Assembly: GCA_017303395.1 (NCBI GenBank)
Contig: JAFLBN010000003.1
Coordinates: 62,001-126,000 of the forward strand
Source of the DNA: Chitinophagales bacterium
GTDB taxonomy: Bacteria; Bacteroidota; Bacteroidia; Chitinophagales; Chitinophagaceae
Reading direction: 5' to 3'
DNA: 64,000 bases
The notes beneath the pieces are model-generated. The model was not told the origin of the DNA and did not search any database. It saw only the letters and a list, made by a program, of their open reading frames with translations. The position numbers and the translations under genes are program-made. This document shows, one piece after another, positions 45,453-54,691 of this stretch. Numbering within the stretch: the stretch's first letter is position 1; each line of letters begins with the position of its first letter.

Positions 45453-47345
45453 TCAGGAAAAAGCTAGCCCGAGTTTCTTTTCAGATAACACTTCTTCTAT
45501 TTCCTTTAAAATAGAAGGATCATCTATGGTAGAAGGTATTGAGAATGGCTTTCCGTCTGCTATATAACAGATTGTCTTGCGGAGTATCTTACCACTTCTG
45601 GTTTTGGGTAATCGTTTTACAACTACAGCGTTTTTTAAAAATGCTACTGCACCAATTTTTCCCCTTACCAACTGAATCAATTCATCTTCCAACACAGTTT
45701 CGTCAATATTCACATTATCCTTCAATACTACTAATGCCAGCGGGCGCTGACCTCTCAATTCGTCTGCAATACCTACTACGGCACATTCTGCTACCGCGCT
45801 GTGCTTGGAGACTATCTCTTCCATCTCTCCTGTACTTAGCCTATGGCCACTTACATTTATTACATCGTCAATACGACCCATGATGTGGAAATACCCGTCA
45901 GCATCCGTATAGCCACTATCTCCTGTCAGGTAATATCCCGGGAAACGTTCAAAATAGCTTTTATGAAAACGAATTTCATTATTCCACAAGGAAGGAAGGC
46001 ACCCGGGCGGTAATGGTAGCTTTACAACAATATTCCCTTCATGTCCCTCCTGTACTATCCTACCATCATCATCCAGTATTTGAATATCGAAACCACAAAC
46101 AGGCTTACCTGCAGCACCAGGCATTACTTCGGGTGACTTCAGCCCTTTCATAACACCAAGCATTGGCCATCCACTCTCTGTTTGCCACCAATGGTCTACC
46201 ACAGGTATACCAAGCAAGTCTTTTATCCAGAAATAAGTATCAGAATCGCAACGTTCGCCTGCAAGAAACAATGTTTGTAAACTGCTAATATCATAGTCTT
46301 TCAGCATATTACCTTCAGCATCTTCTTTTTTGATGGCACGTATTGCTGTAGGTGCTGTAAACATATGATTGACTTTGTGCTGCTCTATCATCCTCCAAAA
46401 AACACCTGCATCGGGCGTACGCACAGGTTTACCTTCAAACAACACTGTAGTGCAACCATATAGCAATGGCGCATAAACTATATATGAATGGCCAACCACC
46501 CAACCAATATCGCTTGCTGCAAAAAATACATCTCCTTGCTTTACACCGTAGAAATACTGCATACTAAACCGGAGAGCAGTTGCATAACCACCAGTATCTC
46601 TTACTATCCCTTTGGGACGGCCTGTAGTACCTGATGTATATAGTATGTAAAGCGGATGAGTAGATGAAACAGGTGTGTACGAAGCTTTACCGACTTTCAT
46701 CAGTGCCTCGTAATCCATATCATTAGCCCCGGCCAATGTATCGAAACCTTCCTCTCTTCTATAGTAAACCTGATAATCGGGTTTGTGCTTTGCTTCCAAC
46801 AATGCCTCCTCTACCAATATCTTGTATGGGATTCTCTTGCCAAATTCGATACCATAAGATGCAGATACAATCACCTTGGGCCTTGCATCATCTATACGCA
46901 TTGCCAGCTCATGTGGGGCAAAGCCTCCGAATACTACAGAATGTATTGCTCCCAGCCTTGCGCAAGCCAGCATTGCTACCAATGCTTGTGGTATCATAGG
47001 CATATAAATAACAACCGTATCACCTGTTTTAACGCCAAGATTTCTTAACCCTGCGGCAAAGCTCGATACATCGTCCAACAACTGATTATATGTAATATGC
47101 TGGATAGTATTGGTAACAGGCGAATCGTAGATAATTGCATCCTGTTCACCTCTGCCATTTGCAATATTTACATCCAGACACAAATTCGACATATTCAACT
47201 CGCCATCTGCAAACCATCGGTACTTACCCTCATTGTGTTCCAGTATATTTTGTGGTGGTATATTCCAGTTAAGATAGCTGGCTTGTTTTGCCCAGAACGC
47301 TTCTTTATCACTGATGCTCTCTGCGTATAAATCTTCGTATAGCAT
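45453..47345 (-). CDS. prpE: PrpE-like acyl-CoA synthetase, probably propionyl-CoA synthetase
   Basis: Enzyme of 630 residues that activates a short-chain acid with ATP and CoA through an acyl-adenylate, in the cytoplasm. Marks: P-loop-like YTSGTTGRPKGIVRD, GDVFFAASDIGWVVGHSY, the acyl-pocket motif DHWWQTESGWPM, YLTGDSGYTD, and the C-terminal lysine Lys586 in KTRSGKILRK, the residue acetylated in this family. The ESGW context with a Trp-Pro after it and the length fit propionate activation (PrpE) rather than the second synthetase of the window, which has ETGG. An unusual 12-bp inverted repeat sits directly upstream. It is the last gene on the minus strand of an organic-acid block. Confidence 0.85.
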   Translation of the reverse strand: MLYEDLYAESISDKEAFWAKQASYLNWNIPPQNILEHNEGKYRWFADGELNMSNLCLDVNIANGRGEQDAIIYDSPVTNTIQHITYNQLLDDVSSFAAGLRNLGVKTGDTVVIYMPMIPQALVAMLACARLGAIHSVVFGGFAPHELAMRIDDARPKVIVSASYGIEFGKRIPYKILVEEALLEAKHKPDYQVYYRREEGFDTLAGANDMDYEALMKVGKASYTPVSSTHPLYILYTSGTTGRPKGIVRDTGGYATALRFSMQYFYGVKQGDVFFAASDIGWVVGHSYIVYAPLLYGCTTVLFEGKPVRTPDAGVFWRMIEQHKVNHMFTAPTAIRAIKKEDAEGNMLKDYDISSLQTLFLAGERCDSDTYFWIKDLLGIPVVDHWWQTESGWPMLGVMKGLKSPEVMPGAAGKPVCGFDIQILDDDGRIVQEGHEGNIVVKLPLPPGCLPSLWNNEIRFHKSYFERFPGYYLTGDSGYTDADGYFHIMGRIDDVINVSGHRLSTGEMEEIVSKHSAVAECAVVGIADELRGQRPLALVVLKDNVNIDETVLEDELIQLVRGKIGAVAFLKNAVVVKRLPKTRSGKILRKTICYIADGKPFSIPSTIDDPSILKEIEEVLSEKKLGLAFS

Positions 47346-47346
47346 A

Positions 47347-47392
47347 ATACATTGATTGTATAATTATTGAATGAAAATTAATTCAATAATTA
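47347..47392 (-). promoter_or_regulatory. Inverted repeats upstream of prpE
   Basis: A perfect 12-bp inverted repeat (TAATTATTGAAT at 47361-47372 with ATTCAATAATTA at 47381-47392, 8-base spacer) lies 15 bases upstream of the prpE start. A smaller repeat ATACA-TTGAT-TGTAT at 47347-47361 adjoins it. No T run follows on the minus strand, so an operator or a 5' leader hairpin is more likely than a terminator. The regulator that would bind it is unknown. Confidence 0.55.
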
Positions 47393-47429
47393 CACCACAA
47401 TAAGTAAAGTATACTAAATAACCAGAAAA

Positions 47430-47795
47430 CTATTGACCGAGCAGTTCTTTTACATCTTTCATCAACTCCCTTGTAGAAAACGGCTTGTTGATGTATTTGG
47501 CTGCACCAAGTTTGTATCCTTTTTCAATATCGGCTTCGTGTGTTTTGGCACTCAGGAAAACAACTATAATGTCCTTAAGTTCTTTTGTCTGTTTGATGTG
47601 TTTACAGATAGAATAACCATCAACATCGGGCATCATAATATCCAGCAAAACAAGATCAGGCTTGTTGTTTGCAATGATATCCAGTGCTTCCGTACCATTA
47701 CGGGCTATCATTACCTCATTACCGCTTTTCTTCATCAGAAATTCAAGCGACATCAGAATGTATGGATCATCATCAACAACTAGTATCTTCTTCAT
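47430..47795 (-). CDS. Stand-alone response-regulator receiver (CheY-like)
   Basis: Receiver domain of 121 residues with no output domain. Acidic triad Asp8-Asp9-Asp10, phosphoacceptor Asp52 in LVLLDIMMPD, Thr/Ser83 region LSAKTH, and Lys104 in YINKPFS are all present. I chose the ATG at 47795 as it opens directly with MKKILVVDDD; upstream codons would give an implausible lead and overlap the kinase gene. It sits 67 bases after the stop of the symporter-kinase fusion, so it is probably its cognate partner. CrbR regulators elsewhere have a LuxR-type DNA-binding domain; here there is none, so output must pass to another protein. Confidence 0.85.
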   Translation of the reverse strand: MKKILVVDDDPYILMSLEFLMKKSGNEVMIARNGTEALDIIANNKPDLVLLDIMMPDVDGYSICKHIKQTKELKDIIVVFLSAKTHEADIEKGYKLGAAKYINKPFSTRELMKDVKELLGQ

Positions 47796-47862
47796 GTTTA
47801 TACTGCCGGCATTCATACAGTTGTGTAAAATTAAGGTATTAAACACTAATTCAAAAACACGG

Positions 47863-50562
47863 CTAAGTATTATATGGTAGCGTAAAAACAAAACGTATGC
47901 CTTGTGTTGCAGGATTTTCTGCCCAGATGCGTCCGTTGTGCATTTCTACTATTCGTTTACAGATTGCCAAGCCCAACCCGCTACCTTCAGGTTTTTGCAG
48001 TGTTTGATTGTGTGCCTGAAAAAACTTATCGAATATAAGTGTGTGTAACTTTGTAGGAATGCCCTTACCATTATCTTCTACCCATATTTTCAGCTCTTCA
48101 TATTCTGCAAAAACAGCTACAGATATCTTTCCATCTCTATGTGGAATGTACTTAATGGCGTTTGATACAAGGTTGTATAATACCTGCCTAACCAAATCTC
48201 TGTCGCACTGTACTATGTGCATGCTATTGGGAATATGAAAATCTATAACTGCTCGCTTTTCGTTTGCTAAAGGTGTTAACGCAACTATTACTTCTTTTAT
48301 CAATTGATTGATATCTACAGATGATAAATGCAGTTTTTGCCTGCCCGACTCATAACGTTCCAGGTTTAACACCTGTGTGATAAGATGGCTTAGCCTTTCA
48401 GTCTCTTTAGTAATACTTTCTATATAAAACTGTCGTTGTTCTTCTTCCATGTCGGGGTTGTCATAGACAATTTCAGACAAGGCTCTTATAGAAGTGAGTG
48501 GTGTCCTTAATTCATGCGTTACAGTATATAGAAACTCATCCTTCAGGCTGTCCATTTTTTTCAGTTGTTCATTGACAGTGGTTAGCTGGTCTGTAGCCTT
48601 CTGTAGTTCTATCGACTTCTTCTTAAGCTCTTTGTTGAGTTCCAATACTTGTTGAGACTCTCGCACAATACTCAACACCTCCTGCATGTTTATCTGCTCT
48701 TCCTTTGTGATATTACTGATCATAAACCTTGCAGATGCAGAGCCAATGACACCAGACAAAATACGCTCTGCAAATGTTACAATACGAGGGTCTGCTTCTT
48801 TTGCATCAACACTCAACTTATGTCGTTGTACATAAGACGCTAATAGCTTACCCGCACGTTCTTCTCCTATAAAGTTTGAAAGCAATCTGTTGATATCGAT
48901 ATAATAGGCTGTACCCTTCCAAACACTACGCCTGTCAGCAATAGTTTCAGCATTAAAGATATCTATAAACACATCTGCCTGAAAAATCTCTTGTGCATTC
49001 AGCTTCGAGTATATGGAAACAACCACATACGAAGCTGTGTTGAACAACATACTCCAAAACAAAGCATGGGCAAGTGTATCAAACTCCTGCAAACCAAACA
49101 ACGATTGTGGTTTGAGCCATGATATACCCAGTGGGCCTTCTGTTAATATTGCAGGGCTAAGAAACCCGGCATTAATAACAGAAGGCAATATCAGCGTATA
49201 ACCCCAGATTATAAATCCAACAGAGATACCCGTAATAGCACCTTTTCTCGAGGCCTTTCGCCAGTACAATGCACCTATGATAGCAGGTGCAAACTGTGCA
49301 ACGGCTGCCATAGAAACCAGGCCTATTGACACCAACGAAAAATAGGACGCTATAAATGTATCATATATATACGCAAGCAGGAGTATCACAATAATGCTAG
49401 CTCTGCGTATCAGCAATATTTGCCTTGTGGCAGAGCGTTCGGAGTTGGCTCTGAAATAAGAAGATGAAAGCATGGCAGGCAGCACCAAGTGGTTACTTAC
49501 CATCGTTGAAAGCGCAATTGTTTCAACAATTATCATGCTGCTTGCCGCAGAAAGCCCACCTATATATACCAATACACTCAACAGACTTTGATTAAAATGC
49601 ATCGGCACCGAAAGCACGTAGGTATCTGCATCTGTACTATTTCCTAATAATAATGTGCCCCCAATGGCTATAGGAATAACAAAGATATTGATGATAAACA
49701 GATATAATGGAAATAACCAAAGCGCTTTCTTTAAATGGCGTTCATCTGTGTTTTCTACAACACCTACCTGAAACTGACGTGGCAATAATATCATGGCCAT
49801 CATAGATACCAGTATCATGGATATCCAGTTGCTGTAAGAATGTTCACCTTCTATGGTAAAGAAGTGCTTCATATCGGCTTTTACAGCAGCATCAAACAAA
49901 GAACCAAAGCCATCAAAAATACCATACGTAACAAATACACCTGCCAGTACAAAAGCCAACAGTTTAACAATAGACTCAAATGCAACGGCAGACACAAGCC
50001 CCTCGTGTCTTTCAGATGCATCTACCGACCTTGTACCAAAGAATATGATGAACGCTGTAATTATAAGCGTTATGTAGAACGAGTCATTTCTCCAGAACCC
50101 AATTGAGCCCGAATCTGCAGATGCCGTGATAACATGAAAGCTATTGGATATAGCTTTCAATTGAAGTGCTATATATGGAATGATGCCTATAACACAACAT
50201 AAAGTGACAATAACACCAAGACTAAAATTCTTGCCATATCTGGTAGAGATAAAGTCGGCAATACTGTTAATGCGTTGTGTCTTACATATCCTTATAATCT
50301 TCTGCAATACCGGGATGAATAGTGCACATGCTATCGTAGGACCAAGATAGATGGTTATAAACTCAGCACCATGCGTAGATGCTCTACCTACACTACCATA
50401 ATAAGTCCAGCCTGTACAATATACCGCCAGTGATAATGCATATACCCATGCATTGTTCACAATACTCTTTCCCTTCTTTCGGCTACGCTCAACCAGATAG
50501 GCAATAGCAAACAACAAGGCCAGATAAATAAGCGAAACTCCAACTATCAGCAACTTACCCAT
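47863..50562 (-). CDS. Solute:sodium symporter-histidine kinase fusion, CrbS-like
   Basis: Inner-membrane sensor of 899 residues. Residues 1 to about 480 form a solute:sodium symporter (SLC5/PutP-like) domain with about 13 helices (for example GWTYYGSVGRA, GGLSAASSMIIVETIALSTM). A linker (about 490-640) carries the STAC-like and coiled-coil section (LNKELKKKSIELQKATDQL). The kinase core has phosphoacceptor His683 in TVTHELRTPLTS, N box LYNLVSNAIKYI, G1 VEDNGKGIP, F box FDKFFQAHN and G2 GSGLGLAICKRIVEMH. Relatives such as CrbS control acetate utilisation through acs; the neighbouring synthetase genes support this. The domain may sense rather than transport acetate. It is followed by the stand-alone receiver. 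Confidence 0.85.
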   Translation of the reverse strand: MGKLLIVGVSLIYLALLFAIAYLVERSRKKGKSIVNNAWVYALSLAVYCTGWTYYGSVGRASTHGAEFITIYLGPTIACALFIPVLQKIIRICKTQRINSIADFISTRYGKNFSLGVIVTLCCVIGIIPYIALQLKAISNSFHVITASADSGSIGFWRNDSFYITLIITAFIIFFGTRSVDASERHEGLVSAVAFESIVKLLAFVLAGVFVTYGIFDGFGSLFDAAVKADMKHFFTIEGEHSYSNWISMILVSMMAMILLPRQFQVGVVENTDERHLKKALWLFPLYLFIINIFVIPIAIGGTLLLGNSTDADTYVLSVPMHFNQSLLSVLVYIGGLSAASSMIIVETIALSTMVSNHLVLPAMLSSSYFRANSERSATRQILLIRRASIIVILLLAYIYDTFIASYFSLVSIGLVSMAAVAQFAPAIIGALYWRKASRKGAITGISVGFIIWGYTLILPSVINAGFLSPAILTEGPLGISWLKPQSLFGLQEFDTLAHALFWSMLFNTASYVVVSIYSKLNAQEIFQADVFIDIFNAETIADRRSVWKGTAYYIDINRLLSNFIGEERAGKLLASYVQRHKLSVDAKEADPRIVTFAERILSGVIGSASARFMISNITKEEQINMQEVLSIVRESQQVLELNKELKKKSIELQKATDQLTTVNEQLKKMDSLKDEFLYTVTHELRTPLTSIRALSEIVYDNPDMEEEQRQFYIESITKETERLSHLITQVLNLERYESGRQKLHLSSVDINQLIKEVIVALTPLANEKRAVIDFHIPNSMHIVQCDRDLVRQVLYNLVSNAIKYIPHRDGKISVAVFAEYEELKIWVEDNGKGIPTKLHTLIFDKFFQAHNQTLQKPEGSGLGLAICKRIVEMHNGRIWAENPATQGIRFVFTLPYNT

Positions 50563-50569
50563 ACCAGTA

Positions 50570-50764
50570 TTATTTTTTAGCTGCTGAGGTTATCCAGAGT
50601 AATATAATTGTGAGTAACCATACTGTAGCGATGTACACAAACAGTAACGGCATTTTACCCACATACAGCAATTTATTAGCCGCGCTCAACAACGGATAGT
50701 TGAAAAGCAATAGCATCAACAAGCTGATAAGTATGAATTTAGGACGTTTAGTATTCGTCATCAT
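50570..50764 (-). CDS. Small two-helix membrane protein before the symporter-kinase
   Basis: Protein of 64 residues (start at one of two adjacent Met codons, 50764 or 50761; the open frame to 50809 runs through a terminator and is rejected). Two helices (about 9-27, 37-57) are joined by a short loop. Such short proteins often precede solute:sodium symporters and may be a small subunit (DUF3311/DUF4212-like), which fits the 7-base gap to the fusion gene. Family assignment is tentative. Confidence 0.6.
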   Translation of the reverse strand: MMTNTKRPKFILISLLMLLLFNYPLLSAANKLLYVGKMPLLFVYIATVWLLTIILLWITSAAKK

Positions 50765-50775
50765 TACAAAATATA

Positions 50776-50803
50776 AAAACCGGTTGTTATATACAACCGG
50801 TTT
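50776..50803 (-). terminator. Terminator between MFS operon and kinase operon
   Basis: On the minus strand an 11-bp stem AAACCGGTTGT / ACAACCGGTTT closes a 5-base loop (ATATA) and runs into T's. It ends the transporter transcript 20 bases after the small membrane protein gene and just before the kinase operon. Confidence 0.8.
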
Positions 50804-50822
50804 CACCATACATTACCCCCAA

Positions 50823-51047
50823 TTATTCGCTACGGTCATATTCACCCATCAGCGCATACCTTCCGAATGTAAATAGTCCACCAACTATAATAGGTGTTAG
50901 CACGAACAGTATTACAATTCCAAAAACAAGATCTTCCTGCTTTCCTGAAGTTAGTTTAGGCCAACCGAAAATGAAGATGCAGAAATATGCCGCTGCAAGC
51001 GATAGCAATATCCATATTGCCCCCATGATTTTTCTTATCTGATTCAT
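50823..51047 (-). CDS. Small membrane protein next to MFS transporter
   Basis: Protein of 74 residues with two helices (about 8-28 and 41-64) separated by a polar loop (GWPKLTSGKQEDLVFG), ending RYALMGEYDRSE. It resembles short Bacteroidota membrane proteins found beside MHS transporters (possibly DUF6814), but I cannot confirm the family. It lies 23 bases after the transporter gene, on the same transcript, ending at the hairpin at 50776-50803. It may be an accessory subunit of the transporter; that is inference. Confidence 0.65.
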   Translation of the reverse strand: MNQIRKIMGAIWILLSLAAAYFCIFIFGWPKLTSGKQEDLVFGIVILFVLTPIIVGGLFTFGRYALMGEYDRSE

Positions 51048-51070
51048 ATTAATAAGTTTAATCGTTTTTA

Positions 51071-52597
51071 TTAATCGTAGATATTTTTGTCTTTACCATT
51101 TATATATAGCAGGCCTATCACAAAGCATATTGTGGCTATAATTATAGGGTACCATAAACCATCCAGATACCAATCTGCAGCACCACCATCTTTTGCTTTT
51201 GTTGCCAGATAGGTAGCTACGGTAGGTAACAATCCACCAAATATACCATTACCCACATGGTAAGGAAGTGACATAGATGTATACCTGATCTTCACAGGGA
51301 ACATTTCCACTAGGAAGGCCGCTATCGGACCATACACCATGGTTACAAATATCACCTGAATGAATACCATAAATATAATATGCCATTTATCGCTATCATT
51401 CAGTGTAACTGTTTTGGTAATCTTCGGCTTCACAGCTTCTGCACTTTTATCTGCTTTTACAGTTACCGTACTATCAAAAACATACTTAGTGCCATCTGTG
51501 TAATGCCTCACGGTATTGTAGCTGTAGGTAGAATCTCCGTTAGGCAATTGCTTTGAAGTTTCTGCATACACCATTTTCTCAGTTACTTCTGTCTTTGTCT
51601 TAACACTAGTTGTCTCAAATATTGACTTATATATAGGCCTGTAGGATATAACCGCGATTAACATCCCCGCCATCATAATTGGCTTGCGTCCTATTTTATC
51701 ACTCAGTGCACCAAAGACCACAAAGAAAGGTGTACCCATTAGTAGTGCTATTGCTATCAGGCTATCGGTTTGCGCACTATCTATATTACAAACTTTTTGT
51801 ATAAAGCTCATTGCATAAAACTGCCCTGTATACCACACTACGCCCTGCCCCATTGCAGCACCAAATAATGCAAGCAAAACAAACTTCAGGTTCAGCCTAT
51901 TACCAAAACTCTCTTTCAATGGATTGGTACTGATTTTACCTTCTGCTTTTGCCTTGGCAAACAAAGGCGACTCGTGCATGTTTTTACGAATTACATAAGA
52001 TATCAATACCATGAATATAGAAATCCAGAATGGTACACGCCAGCCCCATTCTTCAAACTGGTCTTTACTAAGCGAGCTTTTAGTAACAAGAATAACAATC
52101 AGTGATACAAACAAACCTACCGTTGCTGTAGTCTGAATCCAAGATGTCCAAAAACCACGCTGACCTGCAGGCGCATGTTCTGCCACATACGTAGCAGCAC
52201 CGCCATACTCCCCACCCAGAGCAAGCCCTTGCAACAACCTCAGTATCAATACGCATAAAGGCGCAAGAAAACCTATTGTCTCATAGCTTGGTATGCAGCC
52301 AATCAGGAATGTAGCACCACCCATCAGCAGCAGCGTCATCATGAATGTATACTTACGGCCAATTAAATCGCCCAAGCGACCAAAGAACAATGCGCCAAAC
52401 GGACGCACCACAAAACCCGCAGCAAATGTTGCCAACGTAGAAAGGAATGCTGCTGTAGGGTTATTTTGCGGGAAGAACTTTGTTGATATTGTTGCAGCAA
52501 GACTCCCGAATATGTAGAAGTCGTACCACTCTATCAACGTACCTACGGAAGAGGCTGATATTACCTTCCAGATACCTGTTGTTTTAGTTTTATTCAT
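51071..52597 (-). CDS. MFS transporter, metabolite:H+ symporter (MHS) family
   Basis: Inner-membrane transporter of 508 residues with 12 predicted helices. Marks: GTLIEWYDFYIFG at the start of helix 1, motif A FGRLGDLIGRKYT between helices 2 and 3, LRLLQGLALGGEYGGA (MHS hallmark) and a repeated motif GALSDKIGRKPIM. Relatives carry organic acids or osmolytes with protons. A large hydrophilic insertion of about 80 residues lies between helices 9 and 10, on the periplasmic side (from about residue 325 to 405, Thr/Lys/Val rich), making the protein longer than usual for ProP-like carriers. Flanked by a porin gene and the acid-sensing genes, it is a candidate for acetate or dicarboxylate uptake. 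Confidence 0.88.
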   Translation of the reverse strand: MNKTKTTGIWKVISASSVGTLIEWYDFYIFGSLAATISTKFFPQNNPTAAFLSTLATFAAGFVVRPFGALFFGRLGDLIGRKYTFMMTLLLMGGATFLIGCIPSYETIGFLAPLCVLILRLLQGLALGGEYGGAATYVAEHAPAGQRGFWTSWIQTTATVGLFVSLIVILVTKSSLSKDQFEEWGWRVPFWISIFMVLISYVIRKNMHESPLFAKAKAEGKISTNPLKESFGNRLNLKFVLLALFGAAMGQGVVWYTGQFYAMSFIQKVCNIDSAQTDSLIAIALLMGTPFFVVFGALSDKIGRKPIMMAGMLIAVISYRPIYKSIFETTSVKTKTEVTEKMVYAETSKQLPNGDSTYSYNTVRHYTDGTKYVFDSTVTVKADKSAEAVKPKITKTVTLNDSDKWHIIFMVFIQVIFVTMVYGPIAAFLVEMFPVKIRYTSMSLPYHVGNGIFGGLLPTVATYLATKAKDGGAADWYLDGLWYPIIIATICFVIGLLYINGKDKNIYD

Positions 52598-52731
52598 AAC
52601 AGAAATATTATTTGATGATGATTATTACACACTGTGCGGACGACTTCTCTCAATCTACGAAAACGCGATTTACCTATATTCTTATGAGATTGGTGAGATT
52701 ATCAGCCGACCACACAATGTATATTTATAAA

Positions 52732-54129
52732 TTAAAGAGCTACCTGAAACTGTATTTGCATTTCGCCCTTTCTGTCTTTCAACTCTTTTGTAACAGCATT
52801 ATAAAGTGGGCGTGACGAATACTGTGCTGTGATTTTGGCATTGTGTGCATCTATATAAAAGTTGCAACCAGCATCCCAGAAACTACCTGCCGCTTTTAAT
52901 GCATCAAATTGTTTGTAAGCTATTGCAGCTATAGGCTGTATGCGAACTTTGTTGTTTTTGAATTTTGGCAAAAGAAAGCCTGCTTGTACATAAGTTATAC
53001 TACCAGTACCCAACAACACACGCGCATTACCCGGACCTTCCAATACTTTATCTGCAGCAGGCGCAGTTGGGTCTGCAGTTCCCGGATTCATAATACCTGT
53101 AGCGCGCAAGTAATTAGTACCAAAATCAAAATTGTAGTATACACCGTAAGCAGTTATTGCCATATTCTTTTTCTTGTTACCTATTGGCATATCAAGAAAC
53201 ACATCGCCAGCAAACAAATTGATATCGTGTGTCTGTGTTATACCTACAGCATTTGAACTACGTGTACCTCTTGCCTGGTGATAAAAACCTGCGCCAATAT
53301 TAAACACCTTCTTACCACCTAAATATGTACCAACCCTGAATGGAAGCAGATTACTTTCCTGGTCGAAGAAATGATAATCGAAATAACCGCTTAAAGCACC
53401 TGCTGCATCACCACTGTTATCTACGGCAATACTAGCGCTGTCTGTGGGTTTTACATTTGTAGCAAATGGCTTATCAATACTAACCTGATAGTGGAACTTT
53501 TTGTACGCACCCTTTGCATAGATACCATACTGCCTTGCAAACTGGTCTGCATTTTCAATCAATGGCCAGTTAAATACTGGCGCATCTATCATAAGAAAGG
53601 TAAGTGTGCTTGCAGAAGACAAACGAGACACCCCATTCCAGTAATGCAGACCCGCACCAATAGACAATGTAAACTTATTAGCTTTACCGCTTAACGGATT
53701 AATATTAGGCACAACAGCATACTCGTTATATGCATCGTGAAAGAATAGTTGTGGCTTTTTGCCCTGTCCATATCCACCCGTACCTGTTGAACCGCTACCA
53801 CCACCATTTACAAAAGTCTGGTTATTGATACCAAAGTGAGTAAGGATTAAATAACGAGGAGAAATTTGTGCATATGCCAGCATCCTAAGCCTGCGCGCGC
53901 CTATATCCATTGTAGAATTGCTAGGAGAACCGTTTACCATTGTACCACCGTTATTATCTATCCATCTTGCCCATATCTGATTCCAAACAATAAAACGTAC
54001 GTATTTATCCCCTTGTTGATTGAGCCCAAGTTTCAAACCCGAACCATAATGCTCCGAGTTTTGTGCTTTGGCGGTAAAAGCCCCCATTACCGCGGCAATT
54101 GAAGCAATGAGTAATGATGTTTTTTTCAT
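52732..54129 (-). CDS. Porin-like outer-membrane protein
   Basis: Protein of 465 residues with a signal peptide (1-22, ending AKAQ) and many amphipathic strands, likely a beta-barrel. Sections such as KYVRFIVWNQIWARW, MDIGARRLRMLAYAQISPRY and KFTLSIGAGLHYWNG resemble phosphate-selective-porin (OprP/OprO)-like proteins widely annotated in Bacteroidota, but the last residue is Leu (QFQVAL) rather than Phe. It may admit small anions. It sits upstream of the MHS transporter on the same strand, so a coupled uptake path across both membranes is plausible. Substrate is not known. Confidence 0.7.
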   Translation of the reverse strand: MKKTSLLIASIAAVMGAFTAKAQNSEHYGSGLKLGLNQQGDKYVRFIVWNQIWARWIDNNGGTMVNGSPSNSTMDIGARRLRMLAYAQISPRYLILTHFGINNQTFVNGGGSGSTGTGGYGQGKKPQLFFHDAYNEYAVVPNINPLSGKANKFTLSIGAGLHYWNGVSRLSSASTLTFLMIDAPVFNWPLIENADQFARQYGIYAKGAYKKFHYQVSIDKPFATNVKPTDSASIAVDNSGDAAGALSGYFDYHFFDQESNLLPFRVGTYLGGKKVFNIGAGFYHQARGTRSSNAVGITQTHDINLFAGDVFLDMPIGNKKKNMAITAYGVYYNFDFGTNYLRATGIMNPGTADPTAPAADKVLEGPGNARVLLGTGSITYVQAGFLLPKFKNNKVRIQPIAAIAYKQFDALKAAGSFWDAGCNFYIDAHNAKITAQYSSRPLYNAVTKELKDRKGEMQIQFQVAL

Positions 54130-54239
54130 TGCGGATATTTTTTAGCGTGAAGAATAAAAAGTTTCTATTCCAAATTTTGCTATAAAACGACCGCAATAAA
54201 ATTCCTATGTATATCTGTGCTAAAAGTGTAGTTGAATTA

Positions 54240-54662
54240 TCAATTTCGTTTGAAGCGTTCCCACTTGATAACCATAAACTTATCTCCAAGTTCGGTAATC
54301 ATACAACCGGAAGATTTAAGTGTTTCTTTATTGCTGAAAAAATCAACCAATTCCGCGTGTGTCAACACTTTGTAGGTTGGTCGGTATTCGAGATTTTCGG
54401 GTGCTTTGATGTTATACCTGCGTATCCAGTTCATCACAGATACATGGCTTACACCCAGTATACGCTCTATCTCTCTTAGCGTTACACCCTCAATATACAG
54501 CTGCAATGCCTTTATAACATAGTAGGGGTCTATACTCTTCCCCTCTTTCATTACAGAAAAATGATAATTACAATCAAGGCATTTATACCGCTGCTTCCCT
54601 TTAGCCATGCCGCTTTTCACAATATGGTTGGCTTTACATTTTGGACAAAAAACATCTTTCAT
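54240..54662 (-). CDS. InsA-like zinc-ribbon/HTH DNA-binding protein
   Basis: Small protein of 140 residues resembling the N-terminal part of the IS1 family InsA protein. Four cysteines form a zinc ribbon (Cys6, Cys9, Cys28, Cys31 in CPKC and CLDC), with KSGMAKGKQRYKCLDC between. A helix-turn-helix follows (about 52-86: ALQLYIEGVTLREIERILG, then VSVMNWIRRY). There is no InsB-type catalytic domain, no terminal inverted repeats and no target duplication that I can see, so it is not a mobile element. It is divergent from acs with a shared 119-base region carrying two direct repeats. A domesticated transcription factor is the likely explanation. Confidence 0.75.
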   Translation of the reverse strand: MKDVFCPKCKANHIVKSGMAKGKQRYKCLDCNYHFSVMKEGKSIDPYYVIKALQLYIEGVTLREIERILGVSHVSVMNWIRRYNIKAPENLEYRPTYKVLTHAELVDFFSNKETLKSSGCMITELGDKFMVIKWERFKRN

Positions 54663-54691
54663 TCCATAAAAATAATTGACATACTATACTT

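Noticed and set aside
47361-47392. Terminator for the receiver gene
   Set aside because: The stem is long and perfect, but AT-rich with no T run after it on the minus strand, and it sits directly before the prpE start.
50765-50809. Longer N-terminus for the small protein before the symporter-kinase
   Set aside because: The extension would be translated through a strong terminator hairpin; the Met pair at 50764/50761 gives a normal start.
54240-54662. IS1 family transposon
   Set aside because: Only an InsA-like DNA-binding part is present, with no InsB gene, no inverted-repeat ends and no target duplication; called a domesticated protein instead.
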